A stretch of 64,000 bases of DNA from positions 2,576,001 through 2,640,000 of the forward strand of contig NZ_CP017305.1 in NCBI RefSeq assembly GCF_001747405.1. The letters are read 5' to 3'. The notes beneath the pieces are model-generated. The model had not been told where the DNA came from, ran no database searches, and worked only from the letters and a program-made list of their open reading frames with translations. This DNA comes from Chlorobaculum limnaeum (lineage in GTDB: Bacteria; Bacteroidota; Chlorobiia; Chlorobiales; Chlorobiaceae). Of this stretch, positions 49,448 to 59,236 are shown piece by piece (the stretch's first letter is position 1; the number at the start of each line of letters is the position of its first letter). The translations under genes and the position numbers were made by a program.

Positions 49448-49795
49448 ATGCCTAAATCAACCAACGCCGTAGCTTCAAAAGCCAGAAGGAAGAGGATTCT
49501 CAATAAAGCCAAGGGATACTGGGGTTCGCGCGGAAACGTGCTGACCGTCGTCAAGCACGCTGTTGACAAAGCTGAGCAGTACGCCTACCGCGACCGCCGC
49601 GTCAAGAAAAGAACTTTCCGTTCGCTCTGGATCATGCGCATCAACGCTGCCGCCCGCCAGAACGGCGTCTCCTACTCGCGCCTGATGGATGCCATCCACA
49701 AGAAAAACATCGAGATCGACCGCAAGGCACTGGCCGAAATCGCCGTGAAAGACCCGGCGGCATTCTCGCTGATCGTCAAGACGGCTCTCGATTAA
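49448..49795 (+). CDS. rplT: 50S ribosomal protein L20
   Basis: L20 of 115 residues, an early assembly protein binding 23S rRNA. Family marks are [30 protein letters not shown], and [11 protein letters not shown]. In many bacteria L20 represses the infC-rpmI-rplT operon; no clear L20-binding pseudoknot was identified here. Confidence 0.98.
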   Translation: MPKSTNAVASKARRKRILNKAKGYWGSRGNVLTVVKHAVDKAEQYAYRDRRVKKRTFRSLWIMRINAAARQNGVSYSRLMDAIHKKNIEIDRKALAEIAVKDPAAFSLIVKTALD

Positions 49796-49814
49796 TCATT
49801 TGTACAGCGGCCCT

Positions 49815-50840
49815 ATGGAATCAAGCATTCAGCAACTGCAGCAGGAGATAGACGGATACGAAATCCGCAATCCGAAAGAACTCGAAGCCTTCAAGCTCGA
49901 ATTCACGGTGCGAAAAGGCAAGATAGCCGGGCTGTTCAGCCAGCTCAAAACCGTCGATCCTGCTGACAGGCCGCGCGTAGGGCAACTGCTCAACACCCTC
50001 AAACTCTCGGCGGAAGCACGGGTTGTCGACGCTGAAACCCGCTTTGCCGAGAATACTGCCGCCGCCGCGCCGTCGATCGATCTCTCCCTGCCAGGACGCC
50101 GATCGTTCTGCGGCTCGGAACATCCCGTGCAGAAGGTACTGGGCGACATGAAGCGCATCTTCACGGCGATGGGATTCGGCATCGCCACCGGCCCGGAGCT
50201 TGAACTCGACGAGTACAACTTCGACCGCCTGAACTTTCCGCCGAACCACCCGGCCCGCGACATGCAGGACACCTTCTTCATCACCCGAGGCGATGCCGAG
50301 GGCGACGTCCTGCTCCGCACGCACACCTCGCCGGTACAGGTGCGGGTGATGCTCGACGAGAAGCCGCCGATTCGGGTGATCTGCCCCGGCAAGGTGTACC
50401 GCAACGAGGCGATCAGCGCGAGAAGCTACTGCGTTTTTCACCAGCTCGAAGGGCTGTATATCGACAAAAACGTGTCGTTCGCCGACCTGAAAGCCACCAT
50501 CTACTCGTTCGCCCGCCAGATGTTCGGCAGCGACGTGAAGCTCCGCTTCAGGCCGAGCTTTTTCCCCTTCACCGAGCCATCGGCGGAGGTTGATGTCACC
50601 TGCTACCTCTGCGGCGGCAAGGGATGCCGCGTCTGTAAGAAGTCCGGCTGGCTCGAAATCATGGGGTGCGGCATGGTGCATCCGAACGTGATGAAGAGCT
50701 GCGGCATCGACCCGGAGGAGTGGACCGGCTACGCCTTCGGCATGGGTGTCGATCGCACCGCATTGCTGCGCTACAAGATCGACGACATCCGGCTCTTTTT
50801 CGAGAACGACGTCCGGATGCTCAGCCAGTTCATGGCTTGA
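49815..50840 (+). CDS. pheS: Phenylalanyl-tRNA synthetase alpha subunit
   Basis: PheS (341 residues) with an N-terminal coiled coil and class II core: [19 protein letters not shown], motif 2 region [16 protein letters not shown], and motif 3 [19 protein letters not shown] Cys cluster [17 protein letters not shown] is inserted as in many bacterial PheS. ATG at 49815 chosen; a TTG 15 bp upstream is in frame. pheT does not follow; the next gene is convergent. Confidence 0.97.
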   Translation: MESSIQQLQQEIDGYEIRNPKELEAFKLEFTVRKGKIAGLFSQLKTVDPADRPRVGQLLNTLKLSAEARVVDAETRFAENTAAAAPSIDLSLPGRRSFCGSEHPVQKVLGDMKRIFTAMGFGIATGPELELDEYNFDRLNFPPNHPARDMQDTFFITRGDAEGDVLLRTHTSPVQVRVMLDEKPPIRVICPGKVYRNEAISARSYCVFHQLEGLYIDKNVSFADLKATIYSFARQMFGSDVKLRFRPSFFPFTEPSAEVDVTCYLCGGKGCRVCKKSGWLEIMGCGMVHPNVMKSCGIDPEEWTGYAFGMGVDRTALLRYKIDDIRLFFENDVRMLSQFMA

Positions 50841-50853
50841 AGCGAGTGCTCAC

Positions 50854-51507
50854 TCAGACTATTGAGTGAATATATCCCAGCGACTTGTTCAAGAACGCCA
50901 ACACACCGGCAATCTCTTTAAGGGGGTTGGCAATCGATTCAAATTTTGCCTTCTGCTTTGCCAGTGCTGCGCTCGCGGCTTCAATGTCCGGCTTGACCGC
51001 AAGAAAGGATTCCATGAAAATCACCTTCTCTTTATCTGACTTTTCTAAATAAAGTGTCTGGAACGCCTTGGCGTTTGTGGAAAAATCATCCGGCGCATCC
51101 TTTTCGACGAATATTGGAAGCAGTTCAGGGGAGAGCGCGTCTGGCCAGATCGACGCGAGCACTCCCATCAGTTCGCTATCAAGTGGATTGACGAGCCGGG
51201 CTTTCTCCACGGCATCATGCATGGTGTTCAGCAGCTCATCACGAAACGAAGGCGTTTCATGCAGAAGCTTCTGGAGTTTAGTCAGAAGCTCCTTTACCTC
51301 GCTTCTCACCTCGCTCTCATATTCACGGTACTTTGTCTTCATGAGCGTCAAATCCTCCTGCATTTGCCGGTATTGCGACAAAACAGCCGCTTTATGCGCC
51401 TCATCGAGACTACTTTCGGCGAGAATGGTATTCAAGCGGTTCTTCGTGAGGTTTTCAGCGAAATCGATCACGACCTGCAAATTGCTTCCATCAGGGTTAT
51501 TTGGCAT
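50854..51507 (-). CDS. Hypothetical protein, helical
   Basis: A 217-residue protein without a signal peptide. It is predicted mostly helical with a likely coiled coil at about residues 35-80 (QYRQMQEDLTLMKTKYREYE) and a second helical region near the C-terminus (AASAALAKQKAKFESIANPL). I do not recognise the family. It starts 9 bp after the upstream lipoprotein gene and is surely cotranscribed with it, so the two may act together at the envelope. Its 3' end nearly abuts pheS (convergent). Confidence 0.75.
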   Translation of the reverse strand: MPNNPDGSNLQVVIDFAENLTKNRLNTILAESSLDEAHKAAVLSQYRQMQEDLTLMKTKYREYESEVRSEVKELLTKLQKLLHETPSFRDELLNTMHDAVEKARLVNPLDSELMGVLASIWPDALSPELLPIFVEKDAPDDFSTNAKAFQTLYLEKSDKEKVIFMESFLAVKPDIEAASAALAKQKAKFESIANPLKEIAGVLAFLNKSLGYIHSIV

Positions 51508-51516
51508 GGCATCTCC

Positions 51517-52437
51517 TCATCGCGATTGAATGAATGAAGTAACGGTCTTGAGATCGTTTATGACACGCTGTAAATCATCAATGCTGACCTGAGACGCATT
51601 GGGCCCGGTCATTTTCTCGAAGACTTTCCTGAATTCACCGGAGGCTTTTTTTGCGCTCCTGATTTCGTCTGATGACAATTCACTTTGAAGGTACTCGCTA
51701 CGGCCATCGATAAATCGTTTCACGGCAGAGTTATCCAGCGCTTTTTCTGATTTGAATTCGTTGACGACATTCGTTGCATACTTTCTGTTCCTGATGTTTT
51801 CCATGTCGGCAACAACATCACGTTCAAAGTTGGCGATGAACTTGTCGAAAATCGACATGCAAACCAGAATCGTCTCCTTCCTGTGAATCAGCTCATCTCT
51901 GAGTATTCCTTCCGAAATTTTTCCTGCCACGATTGAAACTACCGGCGAGGGATCGGGTGGAGGCAGAAATGAAGGGTCGGCTGTTTTTATGGTACCATAG
52001 AGCTGATCGAGGACGGCTTTTAGCTGCGCCCCGGTATCAGCGGGAGCGGTTGAATTTGAAAAGGCATTCAGCGCAGAAAAATAGCTCTGAAGTGCAAGAG
52101 CTGTTTTCTTGACATTGACGCCTGATTCCCTGTAGCGAGCAACCGAACGATCTGCCGAAAAAAGCATTTGTGCCAGCTCTGCGCTCCTGTTGCGTTCTTG
52201 CGCCGATTGTTTGAGAAGGGATTCACGATCCTGAAGCAATGTATAGGAAGAGGATTCTACTCTTGCGGCGCTCGCCTTGTCGATCATACCAGTCAAGGAG
52301 CCTGTATAAGCTGAACCTGCTTCGGCAAGCTTGGCATAGGGCTTTGTGCTTGTACAGCCAACAGTTACGAAAAACGACAACAGAGATATTGGGACAAGGG
52401 AGTGCCGTAGACGTGGCGTGAGAAGCGATAGCGTCAT
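51517..52437 (-). CDS. Hypothetical lipoprotein
   Basis: A 306-residue protein with a signal segment (SLVPISLLSFFVTVGC) ending in a lipobox Cys at about residue 28, so it should be membrane-anchored in the periplasm. The rest is mainly helical with several heptad-like stretches and a Pro-rich turn (FLPPPDPSP). No known domain recognised. It forms a two-gene unit with the 217-residue gene downstream. Confidence 0.78.
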   Translation of the reverse strand: MTLSLLTPRLRHSLVPISLLSFFVTVGCTSTKPYAKLAEAGSAYTGSLTGMIDKASAARVESSSYTLLQDRESLLKQSAQERNRSAELAQMLFSADRSVARYRESGVNVKKTALALQSYFSALNAFSNSTAPADTGAQLKAVLDQLYGTIKTADPSFLPPPDPSPVVSIVAGKISEGILRDELIHRKETILVCMSIFDKFIANFERDVVADMENIRNRKYATNVVNEFKSEKALDNSAVKRFIDGRSEYLQSELSSDEIRSAKKASGEFRKVFEKMTGPNASQVSIDDLQRVINDLKTVTSFIQSR

Positions 52438-52547
52438 GAAGACCTCCGTAAATGAGTAACGTATCGGCCGAATTAACTGAAAGAAATTTCGAAGAAGTGA
52501 AAGTTAAAGAAATCTGTCGACATTACGCACGGCTTACTTTATAATTA

Positions 52548-52586
52548 AAAAAAGCCTCATGAGAACGATCTCGTGAGGCTTTTTCA
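52548..52586. terminator. Bidirectional terminator
   Basis: AAAAAGCCTCA ... TGAGGCTTTTT stem between the lipoprotein gene's upstream region and the 133-residue gene; on the minus strand it ends the 133-residue gene transcript. Confidence 0.85.
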
Positions 52587-52605
52587 TTTCTGGCCGACTC
52601 CTGAA

Positions 52606-53007
52606 TCAGGCGGTAACCGGATTCCTCAGAGCCAGCGTCCACTCCTCCATCGTTGTGTTGGCCATCGGATTTGGCGCTTCGAGGAAGCTGATGACGAAGT
52701 GCCCGCCCATCTCGGCCACGCCGATAGAGCGCGGACGAACAGCAAGCATCTTGGGGTTCATCAACTCTTTTCCGAAACAGAACACGATGTTCCTGGCGGC
52801 GGTGATTCCCTCACCGATCTGCCCCTCTGGTAAAAGAGTGGTGTGGCCATAATGATCGAACTCACCGATAAGTACGGCGAAGGGATGCGATTCGATCTTC
52901 TCGCGGTAATAGGCTACGATCTCATCGACGCTGCGGCAACTGGTCTCTTCTTTGTCAAGCTCGAGGATGTAGATGGGGTATTTTTCCTGAAGAAGAGTTT
53001 GTTTCAT
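52606..53007 (-). CDS. Conserved hypothetical protein
   Basis: A 133-residue soluble protein. Features: YPIYILELDKEE at the N-terminus, HPFAVLIGEFDHYGHT, a Cys in IVFCFGKEL and a closing PMANTTMEEWTLALRN. It resembles a small family of conserved proteins found in sulfur-metabolising bacteria, but I cannot name a function. It is a single-gene unit with a terminator at 52548-52586. Confidence 0.75.
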   Translation of the reverse strand: MKQTLLQEKYPIYILELDKEETSCRSVDEIVAYYREKIESHPFAVLIGEFDHYGHTTLLPEGQIGEGITAARNIVFCFGKELMNPKMLAVRPRSIGVAEMGGHFVISFLEAPNPMANTTMEEWTLALRNPVTA

Positions 53008-53121
53008 GGTGCTCTCCCTGATTGGGTTTGGCTGGATACTGCACGAGGCACGGCTTGCGTTGAAGAGAGGCCGTCTCTATCAATGGTACGCCAGACTTGA
53101 AGATTTTACAACAGCGGAACA

Positions 53122-53154
53122 TAAAAAAGCCTCATGACACAGCGGTCATGAGGC
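53122..53154 (-). terminator. Terminator of the rpsF-ssb-rpsR-rplI operon
   Basis: On the minus strand GCCTCATGAC ... GTCATGAGGC followed by TTTTTT, about 55 bp after the rplI stop. Confidence 0.9.
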
Positions 53155-53210
53155 GTATTTTGTTTACTCGCTTTCCGGACGCATTGATCCGTGAAGTGAA
53201 TGCGTATCGA

Positions 53211-53669
53211 TTACTCCGCGGAAGCGCCTTCAGCTTCGACCTCGATGGTGAGCTTTGCCGTAATATCCATGAAAAGCTTCGCATCGGCCTCGAACTTGCC
53301 GAGAGACTTGATCGGTGCTTCGAGCTGGATTTTGCGGCGGTCGATCTCGACGCCCTGCGCTTTGAGCGCCTCGGCAATGTCGCCCGCGGTCACGGTGCCG
53401 AACAGCTTGCCGGACTCGCCAGCCTTGGCGAGAACCTTCAGCGTCATCTGCTCCAGCTTTGCAGAAAGCTCGCGAGCGTTCTTGCGCTGAAGCTCGATCT
53501 TGCGCGCCTGCTGCTTCTTTTCGGTTTCGAGCGCCTTCAGCGTGCCTTCGGTGGCGCGGATGGCATATCCCTGCGGTATCAGGAAGTTATTGGCATACCC
53601 GTTCTTGACGGTGACCACTTCACCGGCATCGCCAAGGGTTGCCACATCTTTTCTTAAAATTATTTTCAC
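53211..53669 (-). CDS. rplI: 50S ribosomal protein L9
   Basis: L9 of 152 residues: [19 protein letters not shown] and [16 protein letters not shown] at the N-domain, then the long connecting helix and a C-domain [15 protein letters not shown]. Last gene of the rpsF operon. Confidence 0.98.
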   Translation of the reverse strand: MKIILRKDVATLGDAGEVVTVKNGYANNFLIPQGYAIRATEGTLKALETEKKQQARKIELQRKNARELSAKLEQMTLKVLAKAGESGKLFGTVTAGDIAEALKAQGVEIDRRKIQLEAPIKSLGKFEADAKLFMDITAKLTIEVEAEGASAE

Positions 53670-53715
53670 GGTCTGTTTCCTCGTTCTGAATAATTAAACT
53701 TGTGTGGACAACCAC

Positions 53716-53979
53716 TTACTTGTATTCGTCGGCAACGTAGGGAATGATCGCCAGGAACCTCGCCCATTTGATGGAATGGGTGAGCAGGCTCTGCTCTTTG
53801 GCCGACAGGCCGGTAATGCGGCGGGGAATGATTTTTCCCTGGTCGTTGATGAAGCGTTTCAGTTTGCGCTCATCGCGATAGTCAAAAAAAACCACCTGGT
53901 TTTTCGACACTTTCTTTTTTGATGCCAGAGCGTTGCTCAATGATTTGTTGCCCTGTGCCGGTGCTGATTTCTGTCTCAT
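53716..53979 (-). CDS. rpsR: 30S ribosomal protein S18
   Basis: S18 of 87 residues with the core FFDYRDERKLKRFINDQGKI and PRRITGLSAKEQ. The Cys zinc ligands of some S18 proteins are absent. It binds S6 in the 30S platform, and S6 is encoded in the same operon. Confidence 0.97.
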   Translation of the reverse strand: MRQKSAPAQGNKSLSNALASKKKVSKNQVVFFDYRDERKLKRFINDQGKIIPRRITGLSAKEQSLLTHSIKWARFLAIIPYVADEYK

Positions 53980-54064
53980 TGATCTTGTTCAGAATTTTGC
54001 TTGCATGATCTTGTGGCCCATTCGCCTGTCCGCATTCATTTGCGGAAGGTCGAAGCGCCCGTTC

Positions 54065-54532
54065 TCAGTCGGAAGTGAGGTACTTGTACTCGTACATGTG
54101 CCCGTCATCGTCGAGATGACCATGATGGGAATCATGCGATTCATCTTCGATAAAGCCCTCTTCGTCTTCCTCTCCGTTTTTCTTTCTTTTGTTGAGGAAC
54201 TGAATCCTCCTGGCCTTGATTTCGACCACGGTCCTCGATGTGCCATCCTGCGCTTTCCAGGTGCGACTCTGCAACTCGCCATCGACAAGCACTGCCGAGC
54301 TTTTCCTCAGATTGTCGCGGCAGCTTTCGGCAAGCTTGTTCCAGGCAACGACACCGACGTAGCAGACATCCTCCTGCCACTGATGGTTGCTGTCCCTGAA
54401 GCGACGATTGCACGCAATGGAAAAATTGACAACTGGCGTCCCGCCTGAATTGGTCTGTCTGAAGACCGGATCCTTGGTAAGGTTGCCGGCAATTATGACG
54501 CTGTTGATTTCAGGCATTTTCAGTTCCGCCAT
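54065..54532 (-). CDS. ssb: Single-stranded DNA-binding protein
   Basis: SSB of 155 residues. OB-fold motifs INSVIIAGNLTKDPVFR, FSIACNRRF and VVAWNKLAESC are present. The C-terminus is acidic (EEDEEGFIEDE) but ends YKYLTSD, not the usual DDDIPF-type tip, so interaction with partners may differ, or a second SSB exists elsewhere. Located between rpsF and rpsR as is common. Confidence 0.95.
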   Translation of the reverse strand: MAELKMPEINSVIIAGNLTKDPVFRQTNSGGTPVVNFSIACNRRFRDSNHQWQEDVCYVGVVAWNKLAESCRDNLRKSSAVLVDGELQSRTWKAQDGTSRTVVEIKARRIQFLNKRKKNGEEDEEGFIEDESHDSHHGHLDDDGHMYEYKYLTSD

Positions 54533-54603
54533 AGCATCTACTCCTTTTTGTTCTCAAATGGGATCGTTCGTCATTCACACAATAAACCGGGTGCGATCGG
54601 CCG

Positions 54604-54999
54604 TCAGCTCTTGGCTGAAGCATCGGCTTCGGGTTCAGCCTGGTCTTCCGGGCTGCCGAGCACGACACTGTACTTCTCGACACGCTTGCGCATTTCGAGC
54701 AACGGGGAGCTCAGTTGGATGATGAGGAACCGCAGGATAGCCTCTTCGTAACGGAACACGCGTTCGACTTCGGCAATGACCGACGGCGCGGCATCGAACT
54801 CGATGTGAGCGTAGTAACCGATGGAGGACTTGCGGATGAGGTAAGCCATTTTTCTTCTTCCGACTTCCAGGACATTGTTGATCACGCCGCCCTTGCCGGT
54901 GATCGTCGATTTCACCAGCTCCATTGCGGAGGCGATGGCATCATCCTGAAGGCCGCCGTCGATGATGACGGTGCATTCATACTGTTTCAGTGTATTCAT
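54604..54999 (-). CDS. rpsF: 30S ribosomal protein S6
   Basis: S6 of 131 residues: [39 protein letters not shown] and a C-terminal [15 protein letters not shown]. First gene of the operon; a C-terminal tail [14 protein letters not shown] extends it. The 180-bp upstream region probably carries the promoter and possibly an S6:S18 leader, which I could not confirm. Confidence 0.97.
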   Translation of the reverse strand: MNTLKQYECTVIIDGGLQDDAIASAMELVKSTITGKGGVINNVLEVGRRKMAYLIRKSSIGYYAHIEFDAAPSVIAEVERVFRYEEAILRFLIIQLSSPLLEMRKRVEKYSVVLGSPEDQAEPEADASAKS

Positions 55000-55179
55000 A
55001 GCGCAATCGTTTCTTGAGTGAAGTCATACTGTGCAAATGGCGGAAAACAGGTATTGCGCATCCCTGTCTCCGCGGCTTCATGCGGACGCACGAACACCAT
55101 TTGCGTTTTAGGACATCTAAGGTAAAATTTTTTCTTCTGTTTTCCAACGCCTCAAGCACAGCATTGTAACAGGAATGAA

Positions 55180-55941
55180 TCAGAACGAGAACTCGACCGT
55201 TACCGGAGCGTGATCGGAGCTTTTTTCGTCCAGATCGACCGACACGACCGACACTATTCCGGCAAGCGCGGATGTGAGATAGATGCAGTCGATGCGCCAG
55301 CCGAGATTGCGTTCGCGGGCGAATTTCCAGTTGGGCCACCAGGTGAAGAGGTCTTTTTTGTCGGGATTCAGCTCGCGGACGATGTCGTGCAACCCAAGCT
55401 CCAGATGCGCTTCGATCGCCGCTCGCTCTTCGGGGCGCAAACCGGTCGCGCCGGGCTTGTTCTGCGAGCGGTGCACGTCGATGTCGCGAAGCGCCACGTT
55501 GATGTCCCCGGCAAACGCCACCTCCCGGCCCTCAGTAATCAGCTTGGCAATAAACGCTTTCATATCAGCCAGATAGCGCAGCTTCACGGCGTAGTGCTCC
55601 GCGCCGTCGCCGCGCGGCACGTAGGCGCCGATGAGGGTGAACTGCGGCGCGTGCAGCACGAGCGTGCGATTCTCCACGTCGAACGGCGGCGGCTCGCAGG
55701 TAAACTCGCCGAGGCTCCCCTCACGGACAAGCACGCCGACGCCGCTGTACCCTTTTTTGAAGGTCGAGCCGTTCCAGAATTTCCGGTAACCGGCGATACC
55801 GGTGATGGTTTCGGGGATCTCTTCCTCGCGGGCCTTGACCTCTTCGAGCACGACGATATCGGGCTGGCGGCTTTCGAGCCACGCGCGGAGCGACTCCTGC
55901 CGGGCGCGGATGCCGTTGATGTTCCATGTGGCGATCTTCAT
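55180..55941 (-). CDS. xth: Exodeoxyribonuclease III
   Basis: A 253-residue AP endonuclease/exonuclease III. IATWNINGIRAR, the metal Glu in VVLEEVKAREEEI, the GYSGVGVLV strand, AGDINVA, and the C-terminal catalytic SDHAPVT are all intact. Used in base-excision repair. The ATG at 55941 overlaps the preceding glycosyltransferase stop by 4 bp. In many homologues the Glu segment reads LQETK. Confidence 0.96.
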   Translation of the reverse strand: MKIATWNINGIRARQESLRAWLESRQPDIVVLEEVKAREEEIPETITGIAGYRKFWNGSTFKKGYSGVGVLVREGSLGEFTCEPPPFDVENRTLVLHAPQFTLIGAYVPRGDGAEHYAVKLRYLADMKAFIAKLITEGREVAFAGDINVALRDIDVHRSQNKPGATGLRPEERAAIEAHLELGLHDIVRELNPDKKDLFTWWPNWKFARERNLGWRIDCIYLTSALAGIVSVVSVDLDEKSSDHAPVTVEFSF

Positions 55942-56948
55942 TTCGACGACGGTTTGAGCGTTTCGATGATGCGCGAGGCGATGCGCTCCGGCGCGATCTC
56001 CATCATGCAGCGGAAGTGCCCTTTCGGGCAGGAGCCGCGCCCGATGTGGGAGCAGGGGCGGCAACGGAGTCCTTCGGTTTCGAACAGTTCGTACTCAGCG
56101 CCCCACGGCATGAAACCGAACTCCCTGACCGACGAGCCGAAAATCACAAAGAGCTTCCTGCCGAACGCCGAGGCGATGTGCATGAGGCCGGTGTCGTTGG
56201 TGAGCACCGCATCGACACCGGAAAGCAGGGCGGCGGATTGCATGAGCGAAGCCTTTCCGGCGAGCGATTGCACGCGGCTTCGCGCCGTTCCGGGAAGCAT
56301 CTCCATCAGCTTTGCCGCCTCCGGCTCGTCCTCCTTGCCGCCGAGCAGCAGCACGCGGGCTGGCGTCGCCGCCGTGACCAGCTCGATGATCCGGGCGAAG
56401 CGCTCGAACGGATAGCGCTTGGTGAAATGGGTCGCGCCGAAGCAGACCGCGAGCACGGGGCCGTCCACGCAGAGCGCTTCGGTAGCGAAGGCGTGATCCT
56501 CCGGCGACGGGTAGAGCGAGCACGGCGCGGTGACTTTCGGCGCGAGGCCGCCGAGCGCCTCGCCATAACGCTCGACCACCGACTGGTAGCTTTCCGAAAC
56601 GTTGATCTTGAAATGGACGAGCAGCACCTTCTTCCAGTTGCGCTTGTGGTAGCGCCTGACCATTCTCGCATCGAGCTTTTGGACGAGGGCGCGAGACCGG
56701 TGGTTGTTCTGGAGATCGACCACCAGATCGTACGCCGTTCCGGGCGTGATCGACTCTGGTGTCACCACCGACGCCACGGCGGGATTCGACGCGACGAGCG
56801 GCGCGAATGGCGCTTTGGTGCAGAAGTCGATCCGCGCCTGCGGGAGCGCACGATGCAGCTCCGTGAGCACGGGCGTCGTCAGCACGATGTCGCCGATGGC
56901 GCTGAGGCGCACAACAAGGATGGTGCGGATAGCACCGGGATTCGTCAC
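55938..56948 (-). CDS. Glycosyltransferase family 9 (heptosyltransferase-like)
   Basis: A 336-residue GT-B enzyme of the heptosyltransferase/ADP-heptose family, which builds LPS inner core. IRTILVVRLSAIGDIVLTTP at the N-terminus and the C-terminal LTNDTGLMHIASAFGRKLFV carry the family motifs; the KRYPFERF segment fits the sugar-nucleotide loop. A GTG at 56948 overlaps the TGA of the TPR gene (GTGA), which I take as the start. A Cys-rich end (CRPCSHIGRGSCPKG) is typical. Confidence 0.9.
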   Translation of the reverse strand: MTNPGAIRTILVVRLSAIGDIVLTTPVLTELHRALPQARIDFCTKAPFAPLVASNPAVASVVTPESITPGTAYDLVVDLQNNHRSRALVQKLDARMVRRYHKRNWKKVLLVHFKINVSESYQSVVERYGEALGGLAPKVTAPCSLYPSPEDHAFATEALCVDGPVLAVCFGATHFTKRYPFERFARIIELVTAATPARVLLLGGKEDEPEAAKLMEMLPGTARSRVQSLAGKASLMQSAALLSGVDAVLTNDTGLMHIASAFGRKLFVIFGSSVREFGFMPWGAEYELFETEGLRCRPCSHIGRGSCPKGHFRCMMEIAPERIASRIIETLKPSSK

Positions 56949-57475
56949 GACCAGAACTCCCACCAGGCTTTGTACCCCTCCGGCTTCTTGTCCTTTTTGC
57001 CGGAGTTGCCGAGCGCGGCGATGCGGCTGGCGGCGACCTCCTTCATCCGCTCCTTGCCGGGGGCTTCGCCCTTGCGCTCGTCGAGCATTTCGACCGACTT
57101 CTTGAACTCCGGCAGCGCCTCCGCGCCACGTCCGAGGCCGTCGAGCGCAAGCGCCCGGCTGTACACCGCTGAAATCCAGAGCTTGCCCTCGTCCTGGTTC
57201 AGCTCGCCGCGCCGGTTGAAGTGGTGCAGCGCCTTGTCAGCAGAGCGAAGCGCCTCGTCGAACGAGCCAAGCCCCGCCAGCGCCTCGGCAAGCCCGGCGT
57301 GGCAGAAAGCGTCGAACCCGGCATGATCGAACGCCTCCTCGGGCGGCATGGTGCGGGAAATCTCCATCGCCTTGCGGCAGCTGGCCGCCGCCTCGTCATA
57401 GTTTGATTCGAGCAACTGACGCTGCGCATCGGAAAGCGCCAGATAAGCCCCGGCAACCTCTTTGAGTGGTTTCAT
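56945..57475 (-). CDS. TPR-like protein (DUF3856 type)
   Basis: A 176-residue helical protein with tetratricopeptide-type hairpins: LSDAQRQLLESNYDEAAASCRKA, GLAEALAGLGSFDEALRSADKAL and YSRALALDGLGRGAEALPEF in turn. It matches the DUF3856 TPR-like family known from Chlorobium (from memory). No signal peptide. Partners unknown; it is cotranscribed with the GT9 and xth genes through overlapping stop/start codons. Confidence 0.85.
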   Translation of the reverse strand: MKPLKEVAGAYLALSDAQRQLLESNYDEAAASCRKAMEISRTMPPEEAFDHAGFDAFCHAGLAEALAGLGSFDEALRSADKALHHFNRRGELNQDEGKLWISAVYSRALALDGLGRGAEALPEFKKSVEMLDERKGEAPGKERMKEVAASRIAALGNSGKKDKKPEGYKAWWEFWS

Positions 57476-57644
57476 AAGCAGATAACGGAAGTGAAAAAAA
57501 AGATTCAGGCTTTCTTCAATGACTCTTGCAGAAATCTTTGAAAAATCTTGTAAAAAACATTAACAAAAACTAACCGCACTGTCTTGCTAATGGTTTATTT
57601 TATAACTCATTGAGCCTAACAAAATCGCTAACATTTTCGATCAC

Positions 57645-58778
57645 ATGAAAGAGGTCATGACCTTCAAGGCTGGCAAGTTCATATTCTGCGACCAGTACGA
57701 CAGGCCCCGCATCGAGAAACTGCTTGTCGAGGCGTCAACCCTGAACTCCGCGATCAGCGATCTGCCGATTCTACCGAAGTGGTCGTCCCAGATCGATCCG
57801 GAGCTTCTGTACAGTTCTATCGCCAGCACCGCCGCCATCGAAGGCAACTCACTTGATGCGAATGAAGTCAGAGAACTCGACGAGGGGAAAATACCCGAGG
57901 CGGGGCACACGGCAAAGGACAGGCTGGAGATTACCAACCTCATCGGTGCTTATCGAGCCATTGAAACACTGAGAACAAAACCTGTTCCATTGATTTTTAG
58001 TGAAACGCACATCAAAGAACTGCATAAGCATATAACTTTTGACCTAACGTATAACGGCAATATACCTGGAATCTATCGCAATGGCGAGGTCAGAGTCGGA
58101 GACAAGGCGCACGGCGGCGAATACAGGCCTCCGAAAATTATCGAGGATATCGAGATGCTCATGCGGGAGTTTATTGACTGGATGAACAGTGACGAACTCA
58201 TCAACGAACATGTGTTTGTCCGGGCGGCGCTGGCTCACTATCACTTCTCGCTGATTCACCCCTTCTGGGACGGTAACGGACGCGTTGCCCGGCTTCTTGA
58301 GGCATTGCTCCTCCAGTCGGCGGGCATACGCTACGTCCCCAAAATGCTCTCGAATTACTATTACCGGCATGTAGACGACTATTACCGCGCCTTCTCCGAA
58401 ACAATCAGAGCAAAAAAAGATGTCACTCCGTTCCTTGAGTTCAACCTGCGCGGCGTGATCGAATCGTTACAGCAGATGAAAAACCGCATCGCAGATTTCA
58501 TCAGAGTGCTGGCCATGCGGGATTACCTCCATTTTCTTGTCAGCAACAAGGCGATATCGAAGCGGCAAAACGACTTGCTGACGCTTCTGCTCGATGATAC
58601 ATCAGGCAAACCATTCACGCTTCACGATCTTCAGAGTGCCTTGCCCTATTCGATGCTTTATCGGAAAGTCTCGGAGATGACCGCGCGGCGCGACCTGAAA
58701 AATCTGCTCGAACGGAAGCTGCTTACCGTCGATTCCGACAATCGTTACTCGCTGAACCTGCGCGGCTTCGACTCGTGA
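57645..58778 (+). CDS. Fic domain protein (AMP transferase)
   Basis: A 377-residue Fic protein. The AMPylation motif HPFWDGNGRVAR is intact at about residue 205, and an N-terminal inhibitory motif of the (S/T)xxxE(G/N) type, STAAIEGN, is at about residue 60, so it is a class II, self-inhibited Fic. A C-terminal winged-helix-like region (LHDLQSALPYSMLYRKVSEM) suggests DNA binding. Targets are unknown. It is not paired with a visible antitoxin. Alternative ATG 4 codons in. Confidence 0.92.
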   Translation: MKEVMTFKAGKFIFCDQYDRPRIEKLLVEASTLNSAISDLPILPKWSSQIDPELLYSSIASTAAIEGNSLDANEVRELDEGKIPEAGHTAKDRLEITNLIGAYRAIETLRTKPVPLIFSETHIKELHKHITFDLTYNGNIPGIYRNGEVRVGDKAHGGEYRPPKIIEDIEMLMREFIDWMNSDELINEHVFVRAALAHYHFSLIHPFWDGNGRVARLLEALLLQSAGIRYVPKMLSNYYYRHVDDYYRAFSETIRAKKDVTPFLEFNLRGVIESLQQMKNRIADFIRVLAMRDYLHFLVSNKAISKRQNDLLTLLLDDTSGKPFTLHDLQSALPYSMLYRKVSEMTARRDLKNLLERKLLTVDSDNRYSLNLRGFDS

Positions 58779-58782
58779 CGGC

Positions 58783-59196
58783 TCACGCCCCCGGCTGCAT
58801 CAGCGCTTCGAGTTCCGCCGGAATCTGCGGACGGCCACGACCGTTGAGCGCCGTGCCGGTGATTTTGGCTTTCACGACGGGCTTCATGTCGGGCAAGCGC
58901 AGGATATCCTGATAAAACGCGAACTTGAGCGGCGACTCGCGCACCATGTTCATACCGACCGTGAAGTGGTCGCCGCTTTGCAGCGGGGATTTGTAGTCGA
59001 GTTCGGCGCGGACGACCACGAGGTTGATGCCCCGTTCAGTGAACTCCTTGAAATCGATGCCGACCGTTTTGAGATACACATGCCGCGCGTGTTCGAGGTA
59101 GTTCTGGTAGACGCTGTTGTTGACGATACCTTGCATGTCGCACTCGTAGTCGCGCACCTCCATCTCCATCGTGAAGGCATATGGTTGCTGATTCAT
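58783..59196 (-). CDS. Acyl-CoA thioesterase (hotdog fold)
   Basis: A 137-residue hotdog-fold thioesterase of the 4-hydroxybenzoyl-CoA thioesterase/YbgC type. The catalytic region is EVRDYECDMQGIVNNSVYQNYLEHAR, where the usual Asp in YxDxDxxGHVN is replaced by DMQGIVNN, with Asp retained just before. Likely hydrolyses acyl-CoA esters. It follows etfA by about 40 bp and probably belongs to that transcript. Confidence 0.88.
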   Translation of the reverse strand: MNQQPYAFTMEMEVRDYECDMQGIVNNSVYQNYLEHARHVYLKTVGIDFKEFTERGINLVVVRAELDYKSPLQSGDHFTVGMNMVRESPLKFAFYQDILRLPDMKPVVKAKITGTALNGRGRPQIPAELEALMQPGA

Positions 59197-59236
59197 CCGC
59201 AGTTTCGTTGTCGTTAAAAAAAATCCTACGCCACGA

